A stretch of 64,000 bases of DNA, from assembly GCF_020734105.1 (NCBI RefSeq), contig NZ_JAJAFR010000010.1, positions 51,590 through 115,589 on the forward strand. The letters run 5' to 3'. Numbering within the stretch: the stretch's first letter is position 1; each line of letters starts with the position of its first letter. The translations under genes were made by a program, and so were the position numbers. The DNA comes from Alkalihalobacillus deserti. GTDB taxonomy: Bacteria > Bacillota > Bacilli > Bacillales > Bacillaceae_D. The notes below the pieces were generated by a model that did not search any database, was not told where the DNA came from, and saw only the letters and a program-made list of their open reading frames with translations. Below, piece after piece: positions 9,140 to 16,942 of this stretch.

Positions 9140-9236
9140 AAAAAAAGACATGAGCGGTAGGATAAATTACATTTAATAAAAATAAGAAATAATCCTATTT
9201 TTATTAAATGTAATCGTTTCCTTTCCTCTCATGCCT
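9140..9236 (-). promoter_or_regulatory. ptsG leader: RAT-like hairpin nested in the terminator
   Basis: On the minus strand, GGCATGAGAGGAAAGG (9235-9220) pairs with CCTACCGCTCATGTC (9161-9147), followed by a T-run (9146-9140). Nested inside is a perfect 19-bp inverted repeat (9166-9184 with 9196-9214) and a GGATTATTTCT loop. By analogy with B. subtilis ptsG this is the ribonucleic antiterminator (RAT) target of GlcT plus the terminator it prevents. Confidence 0.8.
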
Positions 9237-9276
9237 GCGTTATCAGTAACACGTAAAAAAGAATATGATAGTATTG

Positions 9277-10107
9277 TTATTGCTTTGAAAATCGCTGTAG
9301 ATGCATTGTAAGATAAACAGCCTCAGCTTCTGGAATCGTCTTTTTTATAGATTGTTGCATAATTTTCATCAATTTCCATGACAAATTGTAGCATATTGGA
9401 TATTCCGCTTGCAACACCTTTTTTAGGGGTTCTTGATTTTCCGTGTATTGGTCTTTGTTGATACGTTCAATAGCGTGATGGAGATGGCGAACAAGCCTGA
9501 GGTAATTAATATTCTTTCGATCCATCTCAATTTGGAGTGATTCCTCGATAACACGGATTAACTCAGCAATTAATTGTGTGTGCCGATTCACTTCCTGAAG
9601 GGATCTCCTCGTTAAGGCGCTATGAATATGCAAAGCGACAAAGCCGATTTCATCAGGTGGAATGTCAATATTTAACTGTTTATTTAAATAATCGATTAAT
9701 TCATTGGCAACTGTGAATTCTTTTGGATAAGCAAGTTCTGTTTCAGAGAGGAATGGATTTTTTATATCCAACCCTTGTTTTACTCGCTTAATAGCATAGA
9801 ATAAGTGGTCTGTCAGAGTAATATGAATGTGCTCATGAAGGCGATTTGAAAACCTTTCTTCCACAATTTCAATAATGTCGTTCATAAGACCGATGAAATT
9901 TTCATCAACATAATCAAGGAGTCGTTTGTATTGTTCTTGATCTTTCGCTTCTCTTAAAACAAAAAACTTTTCAGCCTGTTCCCCAGCAACAGATTCCCCA
10001 GTCTTTTTTCCGAACCCTAATCCTTTTCCGATTAAGACGACTTCCTCATAATCTGGATGTTCTGCAACGAGGACATTGTTATTTAATACTTTCTTCACTA
10101 TTAACAT
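9277..10107 (-). CDS. glcT: BglG-family transcriptional antiterminator of ptsG
   Basis: 276 residues: an N-terminal CAT RNA-binding domain (about 1-57, MLIVKKVLNNNVLVA), then two PTS-regulated domains with conserved histidines (HEHIHITLTDHL in PRD1, HLHHAIERI and MHLQRF in PRD2). Without glucose, EII-Glc phosphorylates PRD1 and keeps it inactive. With glucose, the dimer binds the RAT RNA and lets ptsG be transcribed. The hairpin at 9140-9236 is its likely target, immediately downstream. Confidence 0.93.
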   Translation of the reverse strand: MLIVKKVLNNNVLVAEHPDYEEVVLIGKGLGFGKKTGESVAGEQAEKFFVLREAKDQEQYKRLLDYVDENFIGLMNDIIEIVEERFSNRLHEHIHITLTDHLFYAIKRVKQGLDIKNPFLSETELAYPKEFTVANELIDYLNKQLNIDIPPDEIGFVALHIHSALTRRSLQEVNRHTQLIAELIRVIEESLQIEMDRKNINYLRLVRHLHHAIERINKDQYTENQEPLKKVLQAEYPICYNLSWKLMKIMQQSIKKTIPEAEAVYLTMHLQRFSKQ

Positions 10108-10298
10108 GGTGCTCCTCCTCTCATAAGAACGTTGATGAATTTTGTCGAATTATGTGTTATTCTCCTTGTTAATCTTAGCTTGTAAAGGCTTACTAGTCAA
10201 TTAACTGCTTCTATTTCATGTGATTGTAAAAAACAGTCGCATTTTTAGGATAAATCGACTACGATGAAGATTGAATTTACCGTTAGGAGCTGTTTTTA

Positions 10299-11054
10299 GT
10301 GAAGAACGCTTTGAGTTATGGAGAGTTGAGAAGCAAGGTAGAAGAGATAAATAAACGTCAGTATGATTATGAACCTCCTTTTCTAGATGTTGTTGATCAA
10401 ATTTTAGATGATAGTGAAGGCAAGCATGTTAAAAATGTCCTAGTAGAGGCATTTGAAAAGCTGTTGTCTCAAGTTAATGTCGAAATAGACAAAATTGAAA
10501 ATGAGATCAATATAAGCTCATCATGTAAATCTGGATGTACACACTGTTGCTTTTTTCCGGTTATCATGACTCGCCTTGAAGCAAAGTTAATGATATTGTA
10601 CATTAACCAATTGCCAGAGGAAAGAAAGCAAAAAGTTATAGAACAAGTATCTTCTTATGTGGAGAACTATTCGTCGGAGATAAACGATATAAAGCAAATT
10701 AACTTTAAAGAAGATGACTCATTTAAATTGAAATACAAAAAATTAGGAATCCCATGTGTGTTTCTAGATCAGCAGACAAAACGATGCACGGTCTATGAGA
10801 TTAGACCAATTCCTTGTCGTACGTATGTGAACTATGTAGATGTCAGTGTTTGCTCAAATGAACATCTGCCGAAGGAACCGCTTAACTTCGAATTTATGCA
10901 ACGTTTTTATATTCAGGGAATGGATGAAGTAATTCAAGAAATACTCGAGGTGGTTGAGGCCCGGTCCCTTGGTTTTTCTTATCCTAGTGATGCTGAAGAA
11001 GTCAATTATCTACCGATCTTACTCCAAGAAGAGTTAGAAGCTAATTTAAAATAA
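10299..11054 (+). CDS. YkgJ-family cysteine-cluster protein
   Basis: 251 residues. The cysteine cluster starts at CKSGCTHCC (about residues 76-84) and continues with GIPCVFLDQQTKRC and YEIRPIPCRTY, the spacing typical of YkgJ/FliB-like metal or Fe-S binding proteins. Function is not established. Acidic and lysine-rich helices flank the core. The start is GTG 10299, with TTAGGAGC 8 bases upstream. It stands alone between glcT (divergent) and a repeat region. Confidence 0.8.
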   Translation: MKNALSYGELRSKVEEINKRQYDYEPPFLDVVDQILDDSEGKHVKNVLVEAFEKLLSQVNVEIDKIENEINISSSCKSGCTHCCFFPVIMTRLEAKLMILYINQLPEERKQKVIEQVSSYVENYSSEINDIKQINFKEDDSFKLKYKKLGIPCVFLDQQTKRCTVYEIRPIPCRTYVNYVDVSVCSNEHLPKEPLNFEFMQRFYIQGMDEVIQEILEVVEARSLGFSYPSDAEEVNYLPILLQEELEANLK

Positions 11055-11185
11055 CAGGAATAACTTTTGCCCAACTAGCTAATGGAAGAAGTCACTTCGT
11101 AATAAATTATCGTGATAAATAAGGATCGACTTACTTATTCGAGAGTTTTGTTTAGTTTTCAGATTTATTGCTGAAGTCTTCTGAT

Positions 11186-11281
11186 GGAAGTCATTTTCCA
11201 TAAAAAGAACCCCACTTTTTATGAAGTAAGGAAGTCATTTTTCCATAAAAAGAAACCCCACTTTTTATGAAAAAATGACTT
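11186..11281. repeat. Imperfect tandem repeat ending in a long hairpin
   Basis: A 39-bp unit (11186-11224) and a 41-bp unit (11230-11270) share GGAAGTCATTTTCCATAA and the CATAAAAAG...CTTTTTATG stem. The second copy extends into a long palindrome (11232-11281), with AAGTCATTTTT pairing with AAAAATGACTT, which looks like a bidirectional terminator. The rest of 11055-11460 shows no gene I can support. Confidence 0.75.
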
Positions 11282-11462
11282 TAATAAAATTTTCTAAATC
11301 TTTTTCGTTTAGTATGTGCATTACTCGTGGTATGATTAAAATATGGTGGATAGTTATTCTAATTCGAGGTTTCTAGCATAGGCTTAGTTACTATAACCAT
11401 TGAATGTTACTCGCTGTCTTTTGATGATTTCCAGATAGAATGTTTTTCGGGAGGGATTGTTG

Positions 11463-11798
11463 GTGGAGAAGAAAGAAGTTTGTACGTATTTTGAAGATCG
11501 AGTGTTAAAAGCCAAAAATCAATTTGAACGAACGGTTGATTGTAAGCATACGGAGTTTGATGATCTTTATCCGTATATGACGGAACAGCCTCAATTTTTC
11601 TGGTATAAACGCTATGTTGCATGGCAGGAATTACTGACAGTAGTGAAGATTGCTGAAGATATGGAAGTAGAGTGGAAAGATTTGTTTTTAGAAAAACAAG
11701 CTGCTTTTGTTGAAGGTAGAGTGCTTGATGCAAAAGTATTAGATGATTGGTATGAAGAACAGGAAAAGTTAGAAACTGAGTCTTCTAAAAATGAATAA
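11463..11798 (+). CDS. Small acidic protein of unknown function
   Basis: About 111 residues with no recognised family. It is helical and rich in E, K and W, with aromatic pairs (FFWYKRYVAWQELL) and no signal peptide. I favour GTG 11463, because GGGAGGG lies 7 bases upstream; TTG codons at 11457 and 11460 are alternatives. A strong terminator follows at 11806, which supports a genuine expressed gene. A homology search would be needed to name it. Confidence 0.6.
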   Translation: MEKKEVCTYFEDRVLKAKNQFERTVDCKHTEFDDLYPYMTEQPQFFWYKRYVAWQELLTVVKIAEDMEVEWKDLFLEKQAAFVEGRVLDAKVLDDWYEEQEKLETESSKNE

Positions 11799-11805
11799 TT
11801 TATGG

Positions 11806-11838
11806 CCCCCTAAGTTATTTTAGGGGGATGTTTTTTTT
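11806..11838 (+). terminator. Intrinsic terminator
   Basis: CCCCCTAA (11806-11813) and TTAGGGGG (11820-11827) form the stem, followed by eight T residues. Confidence 0.92.
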
Positions 11839-11852
11839 GAGAGGAAGGGAAT

Positions 11853-12107
11853 AGGAGGAAAAAGTTCTCATTAGTAATCTTGTTTTTAGTTTTGATTACT
11901 ACAGCTTGTCAATCAATTGTAGAGAATCAACGAAAAGCAGAGGATCTAGCTTTAAATATCGAGGAAATAAAGAGTGTTCCGGAAAAGGAAACTGATGAAA
12001 AGGTAATAGAAAAAATGACAATATTATTTGACTGCAAATGAAAATCGTCAACCACTTCAGTGGGGTAGAATGTAGATGAAACAAAGATACATACGGATGA
12101 AAAGTAG
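11853..12107 (+). pseudogene. Decayed lipoprotein gene
   Basis: After a GGAGG-like site the frame reads KKFSLLVILFLVLITTAC, a lipoprotein signal peptide with lipobox ITTAC, and continues to a TGA at about 12041. No ATG, GTG or TTG precedes the signal; the frame opens only after a TGA at 11838. Two shifts of frame then recover YLTANENRQPLQWG and NVDETKIHTDEK with a stop at 12105-12107, just before a terminator. Missing start plus two frameshifts indicate a dead gene, unless sequencing errors explain them. The parent protein is not recognised. Confidence 0.6.
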
Positions 12108-12113
12108 TTGAAA

Positions 12114-12143
12114 AGAGAAGGTCACCATGGCCTTCTCTTTTTC
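12114..12143. terminator. Bidirectional terminator
   Basis: AGAGAAGG (12114-12121) and CCTTCTCT (12131-12138), followed by TTTTT. It serves the lipoprotein remnant and the convergent gene ending at 12142. Confidence 0.85.
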
Positions 12144-12393
12144 AGTTCAATGTAATATGCGAGTCGCGATGTTGATAGATGCCATCGAGTTTGTCACCAA
12201 TATCTTCTTCAATCTCTTGGTTTGATGGAAGAGAATCATAACTCTCAATGATCGTGAACGTTTCCAGGCAGAGAAGGTGGTACGGGAATTTTTCACCACA
12301 ATCTTCAATAATGGCGTAAAGTTTATTTCCTTTTGTGCTTATAAGGTCACCAGGCTCTTTAATTGAACGTTTGCGATTAATAGTTACATTCAT
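12142..12393 (-). CDS. Hypothetical protein, 83 residues
   Basis: Begins MNVTINRKRSIKEPGDLIS and ends YQHRDSHITLN. It has a short beta-rich core (KLYAIIEDCGEKFPYHLLCLETFTIIE) like small Bacillus proteins of unknown function; I do not recognise the family. ATG 12393 is preferred because GAGGTG lies 8-9 bases upstream; a GTG at 12405 falls inside that site. It shares a terminator with the convergent lipoprotein remnant. Confidence 0.6.
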   Translation of the reverse strand: MNVTINRKRSIKEPGDLISTKGNKLYAIIEDCGEKFPYHLLCLETFTIIESYDSLPSNQEIEEDIGDKLDGIYQHRDSHITLN

Positions 12394-12460
12394 GCTGGAT
12401 TGCACCTCGTTTTTAGCACCATTATTGACAAAATTTACTACCTATAAACTAAATAGTTCA

Positions 12461-12595
12461 TTATTTTTTCTTTTCGTTCGCTCTATTGCTCCCATTGTCA
12501 ATCATTTCACTTGAAACATCCTCATTTAACAAATTCTCTTTAGGTGTTTGATTGTTTGTTAAAGCTTTGCCTTTTTGTCTATTTCGTTTATCCAT
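12461..12595 (-). CDS. Small hydrophilic protein, 44 residues
   Basis: Encodes MDKRNRQKGKAL... ending SNRANEKKK, rich in K, N and Q without hydrophobic segments. AAGGAGGGTGA lies 3-4 bases before the ATG, a very strong ribosome binding site. The composition is that of minor spore proteins or other small Bacillus-specific proteins, but no SASP motif is clear. It is divergent from the RNase H gene. Confidence 0.55.
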   Translation of the reverse strand: MDKRNRQKGKALTNNQTPKENLLNEDVSSEMIDNGSNRANEKKK

Positions 12596-12682
12596 GGTTC
12601 ACCCTCCTTGTGATTGTCTAAAAATGGTTTCACTGTTACTATTTCATTAGATCAAAAACTTATGCAAAGAGTAGGTGTCGTT

Positions 12683-13303
12683 GTGGCCAAAAAAAAGTAT
12701 TATGTCGTTTGGAAAGGAAGAAAACCTGGGATTTTTACATCATGGGCTGAATGTGAGACGCAAGTAAAAGGGTTTACAGGTGCTAGATTTAAATCCTTTC
12801 CAACTAAAGAAGAAGCTGAGGCTGCTTTTATAGGAGGGAAAAGTCCAAGTGACTCTAATATTAAATCGAAAACGGTAAAGCCAGAATTAAATGAGGAAGT
12901 GGACTGGGATAGTATTTCTGTTGATGTAGGCTGTCGTGGAAATCCTGGAATTGTTGAATATAAGGGTGTCGATACAAAAACAGGAGAGGTCTTATTTGCT
13001 CATGATGAAATCCATATTGGAACAAACAATATGGGAGAGTTCCTTGCGATTGTCCATGGTTTAGCTTATTTAAAAGAACAAGGCAGTTCCAAAACCATTT
13101 ACTCCGATTCGATGACGGCGATTAAATGGGTCAAGCAAAAACAAGCAAAGTCAACATTAGAGCGTAATGAGAAAACGGCTTATATATGGTCACTGATGGA
13201 TCGAGCAGAAAAGTGGTTACAAACGAATAGTTATAAAAACAAAGTAACAAAGTGGCATACAGAAAAGTGGGGAGAAATCAAAGCAGATTACGGACGCAAA
13301 TAG
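12683..13303 (+). CDS. RNase H with N-terminal hybrid-binding domain
   Basis: About 206 residues. The N-terminal RHBD (KKKYYVVWKGRKPGIFTSWAEC) binds RNA/DNA hybrids; the C-terminal RNase HI domain cleaves the RNA strand. All four catalytic acids of the B. halodurans enzyme are present: D in SVDVGCRGNPG, E in NNMGEFLAIVHG, D in IYSDSMTAIKW and D in EIKADYGRK. GTG 12683 aligns with the family start MAK-KYYVVW and has AGGTG 5 bases upstream; TTG 12614 would add 23 unmatched residues. It removes R-loops and primers. Confidence 0.93.
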   Translation: MAKKKYYVVWKGRKPGIFTSWAECETQVKGFTGARFKSFPTKEEAEAAFIGGKSPSDSNIKSKTVKPELNEEVDWDSISVDVGCRGNPGIVEYKGVDTKTGEVLFAHDEIHIGTNNMGEFLAIVHGLAYLKEQGSSKTIYSDSMTAIKWVKQKQAKSTLERNEKTAYIWSLMDRAEKWLQTNSYKNKVTKWHTEKWGEIKADYGRK

Positions 13304-13319
13304 TGTTTATCCCTTTGTC

Positions 13320-13451
13320 TTGAAAACGGGAAAGGGAGCTCAAATTCTATGTTCTTCGTGCTTAAGGCATGACGATCCTTATGATCGGCATGCCTTAGAA
13401 GGGGAATGTGTACGAAACAAATCTTGTTACTGGTTTAATATTGAAGAATAA
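13320..13451 (+). CDS. Possible cysteine-rich mini-protein (weak)
   Basis: A 43-codon frame carries C-S-S-C and C-V-R-N-K-S-C, suggesting a small metal-binding protein. The start is poor (TTG 13320 without a ribosome binding site). An out-of-frame ATG at about 13350 does have AAAGGGAG upstream, so this may be a frameshifted remnant. Confidence 0.25.
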   Translation: MKTGKGAQILCSSCLRHDDPYDRHALEGECVRNKSCYWFNIEE

Positions 13452-13550
13452 GATAAAGCTATTTATAACTTCATGCAACTAACAGATAAACAAGTAGATT
13501 AAATTAAAGACTAAATCAAGCGTGACTTTTAGGCGAATAGAAAAAGTAAA

Positions 13551-13597
13551 AACCACCTGTTTTCCTAGAGTTAGGATAAAACGGGTGGTTTTTTTAG
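13551..13597. terminator. Intrinsic terminator
   Basis: AACCACCTGTTTT pairs with AAAACGGGTGGTT, with an inner CCTA/TAGG helix, followed by a T-run. Usable from both sides. Confidence 0.85.
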
Positions 13598-13633
13598 ACC
13601 TCAACGTCACTATTCATGTTCTCACTCCAATGA

Positions 13634-13774
13634 TTAATTAGTGTAACTAGTTATCATTAATTCAACTTGTTCTTGTGTTACGTTTTGAATAAATTTAATC
13701 ATGTCAATTGGCTGAATTTCAAACATCTCACATTGTTCAATATATTGTCGATAGGCTCTCTCGTAAATTTCCAT
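13634..13774 (-). CDS. Small protein, 46 residues
   Basis: Encodes MEIYERAYRQYIEQCEMFE... ending MITSYTN, probably helical, family unknown to me. It starts 12 bases after the stop of the BH0509-like gene on the same strand and has GGAGA upstream, so the two form a mini-operon. Confidence 0.6.
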   Translation of the reverse strand: MEIYERAYRQYIEQCEMFEIQPIDMIKFIQNVTQEQVELMITSYTN

Positions 13775-13786
13775 TGTCAGTCTCCT

Positions 13787-13930
13787 TTACTCAGCGTTTT
13801 CTTCTTCAAAATAAGTTGTTTCGTAAATATGCTCAATGTCTGCATCTGTCATAAAGAGCATGTCATCACGATGAATACCTCTCATCTGTTCGATATACTT
13901 TACCATGTTTCGGCGTTCGATTCTGCTCAT
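13787..13930 (-). CDS. BH0509-like small protein
   Basis: 47 residues, MSRIERRNMVKYIEQMRGIHRDDMLFMTDADIEHIY..., matching the pattern S-R-x-E-R-[RK]-x-M...T-D-A-[DE]-[VI]-[EV]-x-[IL]-Y of the Bacillus BH0509 family, function unknown. The open frame continues upstream, but ATG 13930 has AAGGGG about 8 bases before it. It is the first gene of a two-gene unit with the 46-residue protein. Confidence 0.7.
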   Translation of the reverse strand: MSRIERRNMVKYIEQMRGIHRDDMLFMTDADIEHIYETTYFEEENAE

Positions 13931-14267
13931 GTTTAGTACCCCTTCCACAATCTGTATTATAACAATAATGCCTTTGTTATTTACTATTATATAACAGATT
14001 AAATCTGAGTCAATAGTTAGTTTGAATATTATTATTTTTTTTATGATTTCTTTTGTTGAAGCATTTGATGTTAAGCCAATAAGAGTCATACAACTCTAAT
14101 CGATAAATGACTGTATTTGATTTTTATGCTCGAAAAAACTTACGTAATTAAGGTATAATATAACCTAGTTATAACTAGTAAATAGAATTAATGTGATAAT
14201 GCTGTAGAATTTATAAAGTTATTAGATGCTAATGTAAGATACAAATGGAAAGAGAGTGAGTTACGTT

Positions 14268-14987
14268 ATGGGTCGTAAATGGAATAATATTAAAGAAAAA
14301 AAAGCGTCAAAAGATGCAAGTACAAGCCGGATCTATGCAAAATTTGGTCGTGAAATTTATGTAGCGGCAAAGCAAGGTGAACCAGATCCTGAATCAAACC
14401 GTGCTTTAAAAGTTGTTCTTGAACGCGCCAAAACATATAGTGTACCGAAAGCAATTATTGATCGGGCGATTGAAAAAGCAAAAGGTGGTTCAGAAGAAAC
14501 CTATGACGAACTTCGCTATGAAGGATTCGGACCAAATGGTTCGATGATTATTGTAGATACACTAACAAATAACGTGAACCGTACGGTCGCAGAAGTGCGT
14601 TCTGCGTTCAAAAAAAATGGCGGGAACATGGGAGTAAGTGGTTCTGTCGCCTTTATGTTTGATGCAACGGCTGTTATTGGTCTTGAGGGAAAAGCAGCAG
14701 ATGAAGTACTTGAATTATTAATGGAAGCAGATGTCGACGTTCGTGACATTTTAGAAGAGGATGAAGCGGTTATCGTTTATGCTGAACCTGATATGTTCCA
14801 TGCTATTCAAGAAGCATTTAAAAATGTTGGGATAACGGATTTTACCGTTGCGGAGTTATCGATGCTCGCTCAAAATGATGTAATACTTTCGGAAGAAGAC
14901 CAAGTTCAATTTGAAAAATTGATTGATGCATTAGAAGATTTAGAAGATGTTCAGCAAGTCTACCACAATGTTGATTTTGGTGAATAA
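14268..14987 (+). CDS. yeeI: YebC/PmpR-family regulator YeeI
   Basis: 239 residues, beginning [17 protein letters not shown] and ending [12 protein letters not shown], almost co-linear with B. subtilis YeeI. The family (YebC/PmpR/TACO1) includes DNA-binding regulators and, in more recent work, factors that relieve ribosome stalling at proline stretches. ATG 14268 is chosen over GTG 14256 by family alignment; GAGAGTGAG lies upstream. A TATAAT at 14154-14159 is the likely -10. A terminator follows. Confidence 0.92.
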   Translation: MGRKWNNIKEKKASKDASTSRIYAKFGREIYVAAKQGEPDPESNRALKVVLERAKTYSVPKAIIDRAIEKAKGGSEETYDELRYEGFGPNGSMIIVDTLTNNVNRTVAEVRSAFKKNGGNMGVSGSVAFMFDATAVIGLEGKAADEVLELLMEADVDVRDILEEDEAVIVYAEPDMFHAIQEAFKNVGITDFTVAELSMLAQNDVILSEEDQVQFEKLIDALEDLEDVQQVYHNVDFGE

Positions 14988-15017
14988 TAGATAAGTGCAC
15001 ATAGTATCGAACACAGG

Positions 15018-15060
15018 AATCGAGTGTAAAATCGTATAGGTTTTACACTCGATTTTTTTA
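15018..15060 (+). terminator. Terminator of yeeI
   Basis: AATCGAGTGTAAAA (15018-15031) and TTTTACACTCGATT (15041-15054) form a perfect 14-bp stem plus T-run. Confidence 0.95.
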
Positions 15061-15206
15061 GAGAATTATAAGCTAAGGAGAGGTCTTATATGAAGGGCTC
15101 CTTTTTTCGGAGATACGGAAGGGTTTGATATTACAAAATAAAAGCCGTCAAGCGATGAAAGCTTATCATTGAAAGTTGATACGTTATTTAAAGTGTGAAA
15201 CCCGAT

Positions 15207-15551
15207 TTAAGCCTTTTTAACAAATTCAGATTTTAACTTCATCGCTCCGAAACCATCAATCTTACAATCAATATCATGATCTCCATCTACTAAACGTATA
15301 TTTCTTACTTTTGTACCTATTTTTACAACTAGTGAACTACCTTTTACTTTTAGGTCTTTAATGACTGTTACAGAATCACCATCATTTAAAACATTTCCAT
15401 TTGAATCTTTGATAGTCTTTTTATCTTCACTAGTACCCGTTTCTGATTCAAGTGTCCACTCATGTCCACATTCTGGGCAAACAAGAAGTATTCCATCTTC
15501 ATATGTATATTCCGAATTACACTTTGGGCAATTTGGCAAACCGGCCATCAT
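15207..15551 (-). CDS. phnA: PhnA/YjdM-family zinc-ribbon protein
   Basis: 114 residues. The N-terminal zinc ribbon has [13 protein letters not shown] and CPECGHEW; the C-terminal PhnA domain has [25 protein letters not shown]. The name comes from the E. coli phosphonate region, but this small protein is not a phosphonate hydrolase and its role is unknown. GGAGGAAG lies upstream of the MM start. It is monocistronic. Confidence 0.9.
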   Translation of the reverse strand: MMAGLPNCPKCNSEYTYEDGILLVCPECGHEWTLESETGTSEDKKTIKDSNGNVLNDGDSVTVIKDLKVKGSSLVVKIGTKVRNIRLVDGDHDIDCKIDGFGAMKLKSEFVKKA

Positions 15552-15832
15552 TTTTACTTCCTCCGCTCGTTAATATTAATTCTAGTAATAAGAATTGGTT
15601 TGTAACTTTTGTGATTAAGAACTTCAATTTTCACAAAGAAGCATAATGCTCCTTATATGTATATTAAGTTCCATTGATAAACTTTTCTCAAGGACTATTT
15701 TACATATGCTGAATGTATTATAACAGAGTTATTTTTTTGTATAAAGGGATCTTGAAGGCTGCAAAAGTATTGTTAATTGCATCATCTTAGTTACTTGGAA
15801 AAAAAAAAGGTCAATCTAAAGAGGAATGATAA

Positions 15833-15876
15833 CAAACCTTGAGAACATTTCCCTCAAGGCTTTTGTAATTTTTTTA
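15833..15876. terminator. Hairpin beside cydB; rest of 15552-15832 is empty
   Basis: CAAACCTTGAG and CTCAAGGCTTTTG enclose a short loop. The T-run is on the plus strand, with a longer T-tract (about 15800-15810) further down on the minus strand, so it probably ends cyd transcription. I see no gene in 15552-15832. Confidence 0.6.
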
Positions 15877-15879
15877 GAT

Positions 15880-16914
15880 TTAATGGTGTGCTTCCTTTCT
15901 TAAATAACGCTTATCTTTCATAAAGAGACGCCAGAACCAGATGAAAACAGGAATGAGAACGGCCATTCCAACCCCGTAACCAATTAACAGAGATCGAAAC
16001 ATGATCTCATTTGTAAATGTATCGTAAAGCGTGACATCTGGGTATAGAAAATAGGGCATATGAGCTGACCCATAGGCAAAACTCGCTAAACCAAATTGCA
16101 AGGCGATTAATAGAACAGCTACACGCGGCTGACCAACACTTACTTTCTTAGATGGCCACCAAAGGGCACTATAGCCGATCGCAAAAGCAAGTAAAGATAA
16201 GGTGAAAAGCAACCACTCGTTTGCCATGTTTTCAAACATCCAAAACGCCTCAGGGATTAACGTGAAAATGGCACCAACAGCAAAGGATAAGGTAATTGGT
16301 CCAAGGATAATCGCATTTTTTCGGTACACATGATACGTTTCTTCTGAATTTGCCTCCCGTGCATAATCACTTAATAGTAAAGAGGACAAAAACAACTCCG
16401 TACTAAGTCCAAACCCTAAATGGGTATAAAAGGTAGGACTTGTGAACAGTTGGTTGAGTAAGATATATTGTCTATCGCCAACTGTTTCAACAAACCCGCC
16501 GATCGCTGCTGGTAAAATACTAATAAGTAAGGCAGGGATCAATAAGCCCGTAACACCTGAGATAATAACGAGCATATTGGTATATTTTTGAACAGTGTAA
16601 GAATAGACCATAAACGCACTCCGAATGGTTAAAAAGAAAAGTACCAAGCAAATAGGAACGATCATTAATGTCCCTAATGTCGCTGCAGCACCGGGGAAAA
16701 AACCAACTAAGGCCACAACAAGCAAGACTAGAAATACGTTTGTCACTTCCCATGATGGGGACAGATAGCGATTAGCAATGCTTGCGGCTTTTGTATCAGT
16801 TCGTTTCCGATAGTACATTGCCCAAAAGCCTGCTCCAAAGTCAATTGATCCCGCAACAGCATACATAAAGAGAAAGACCCATATAATAATAATCGCAATA
16901 TAAACTGACTCCAT
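15880..16914 (-). CDS. ythB: Cytochrome bd-type quinol oxidase subunit II
   Basis: 344 residues with about nine hydrophobic segments, beginning MESVYIAIIIIWVFLFMYAVAGSIDFGAGFW, the GxxDFG signature of CydB-like subunits. It pairs with the haem-bearing subunit I encoded 28 bases upstream. The sequence is of the YthB/CbdB type rather than B. subtilis CydB. The cydCD assembly transporter is not next to it, and I found no CydS-like mini-subunit directly downstream. Confidence 0.88.
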   Translation of the reverse strand: MESVYIAIIIIWVFLFMYAVAGSIDFGAGFWAMYYRKRTDTKAASIANRYLSPSWEVTNVFLVLLVVALVGFFPGAAATLGTLMIVPICLVLFFLTIRSAFMVYSYTVQKYTNMLVIISGVTGLLIPALLISILPAAIGGFVETVGDRQYILLNQLFTSPTFYTHLGFGLSTELFLSSLLLSDYAREANSEETYHVYRKNAIILGPITLSFAVGAIFTLIPEAFWMFENMANEWLLFTLSLLAFAIGYSALWWPSKKVSVGQPRVAVLLIALQFGLASFAYGSAHMPYFLYPDVTLYDTFTNEIMFRSLLIGYGVGMAVLIPVFIWFWRLFMKDKRYLRKEAHH

Positions 16915-16942
16915 ATCATCAATTCCTTTCCCACCTTATTTT

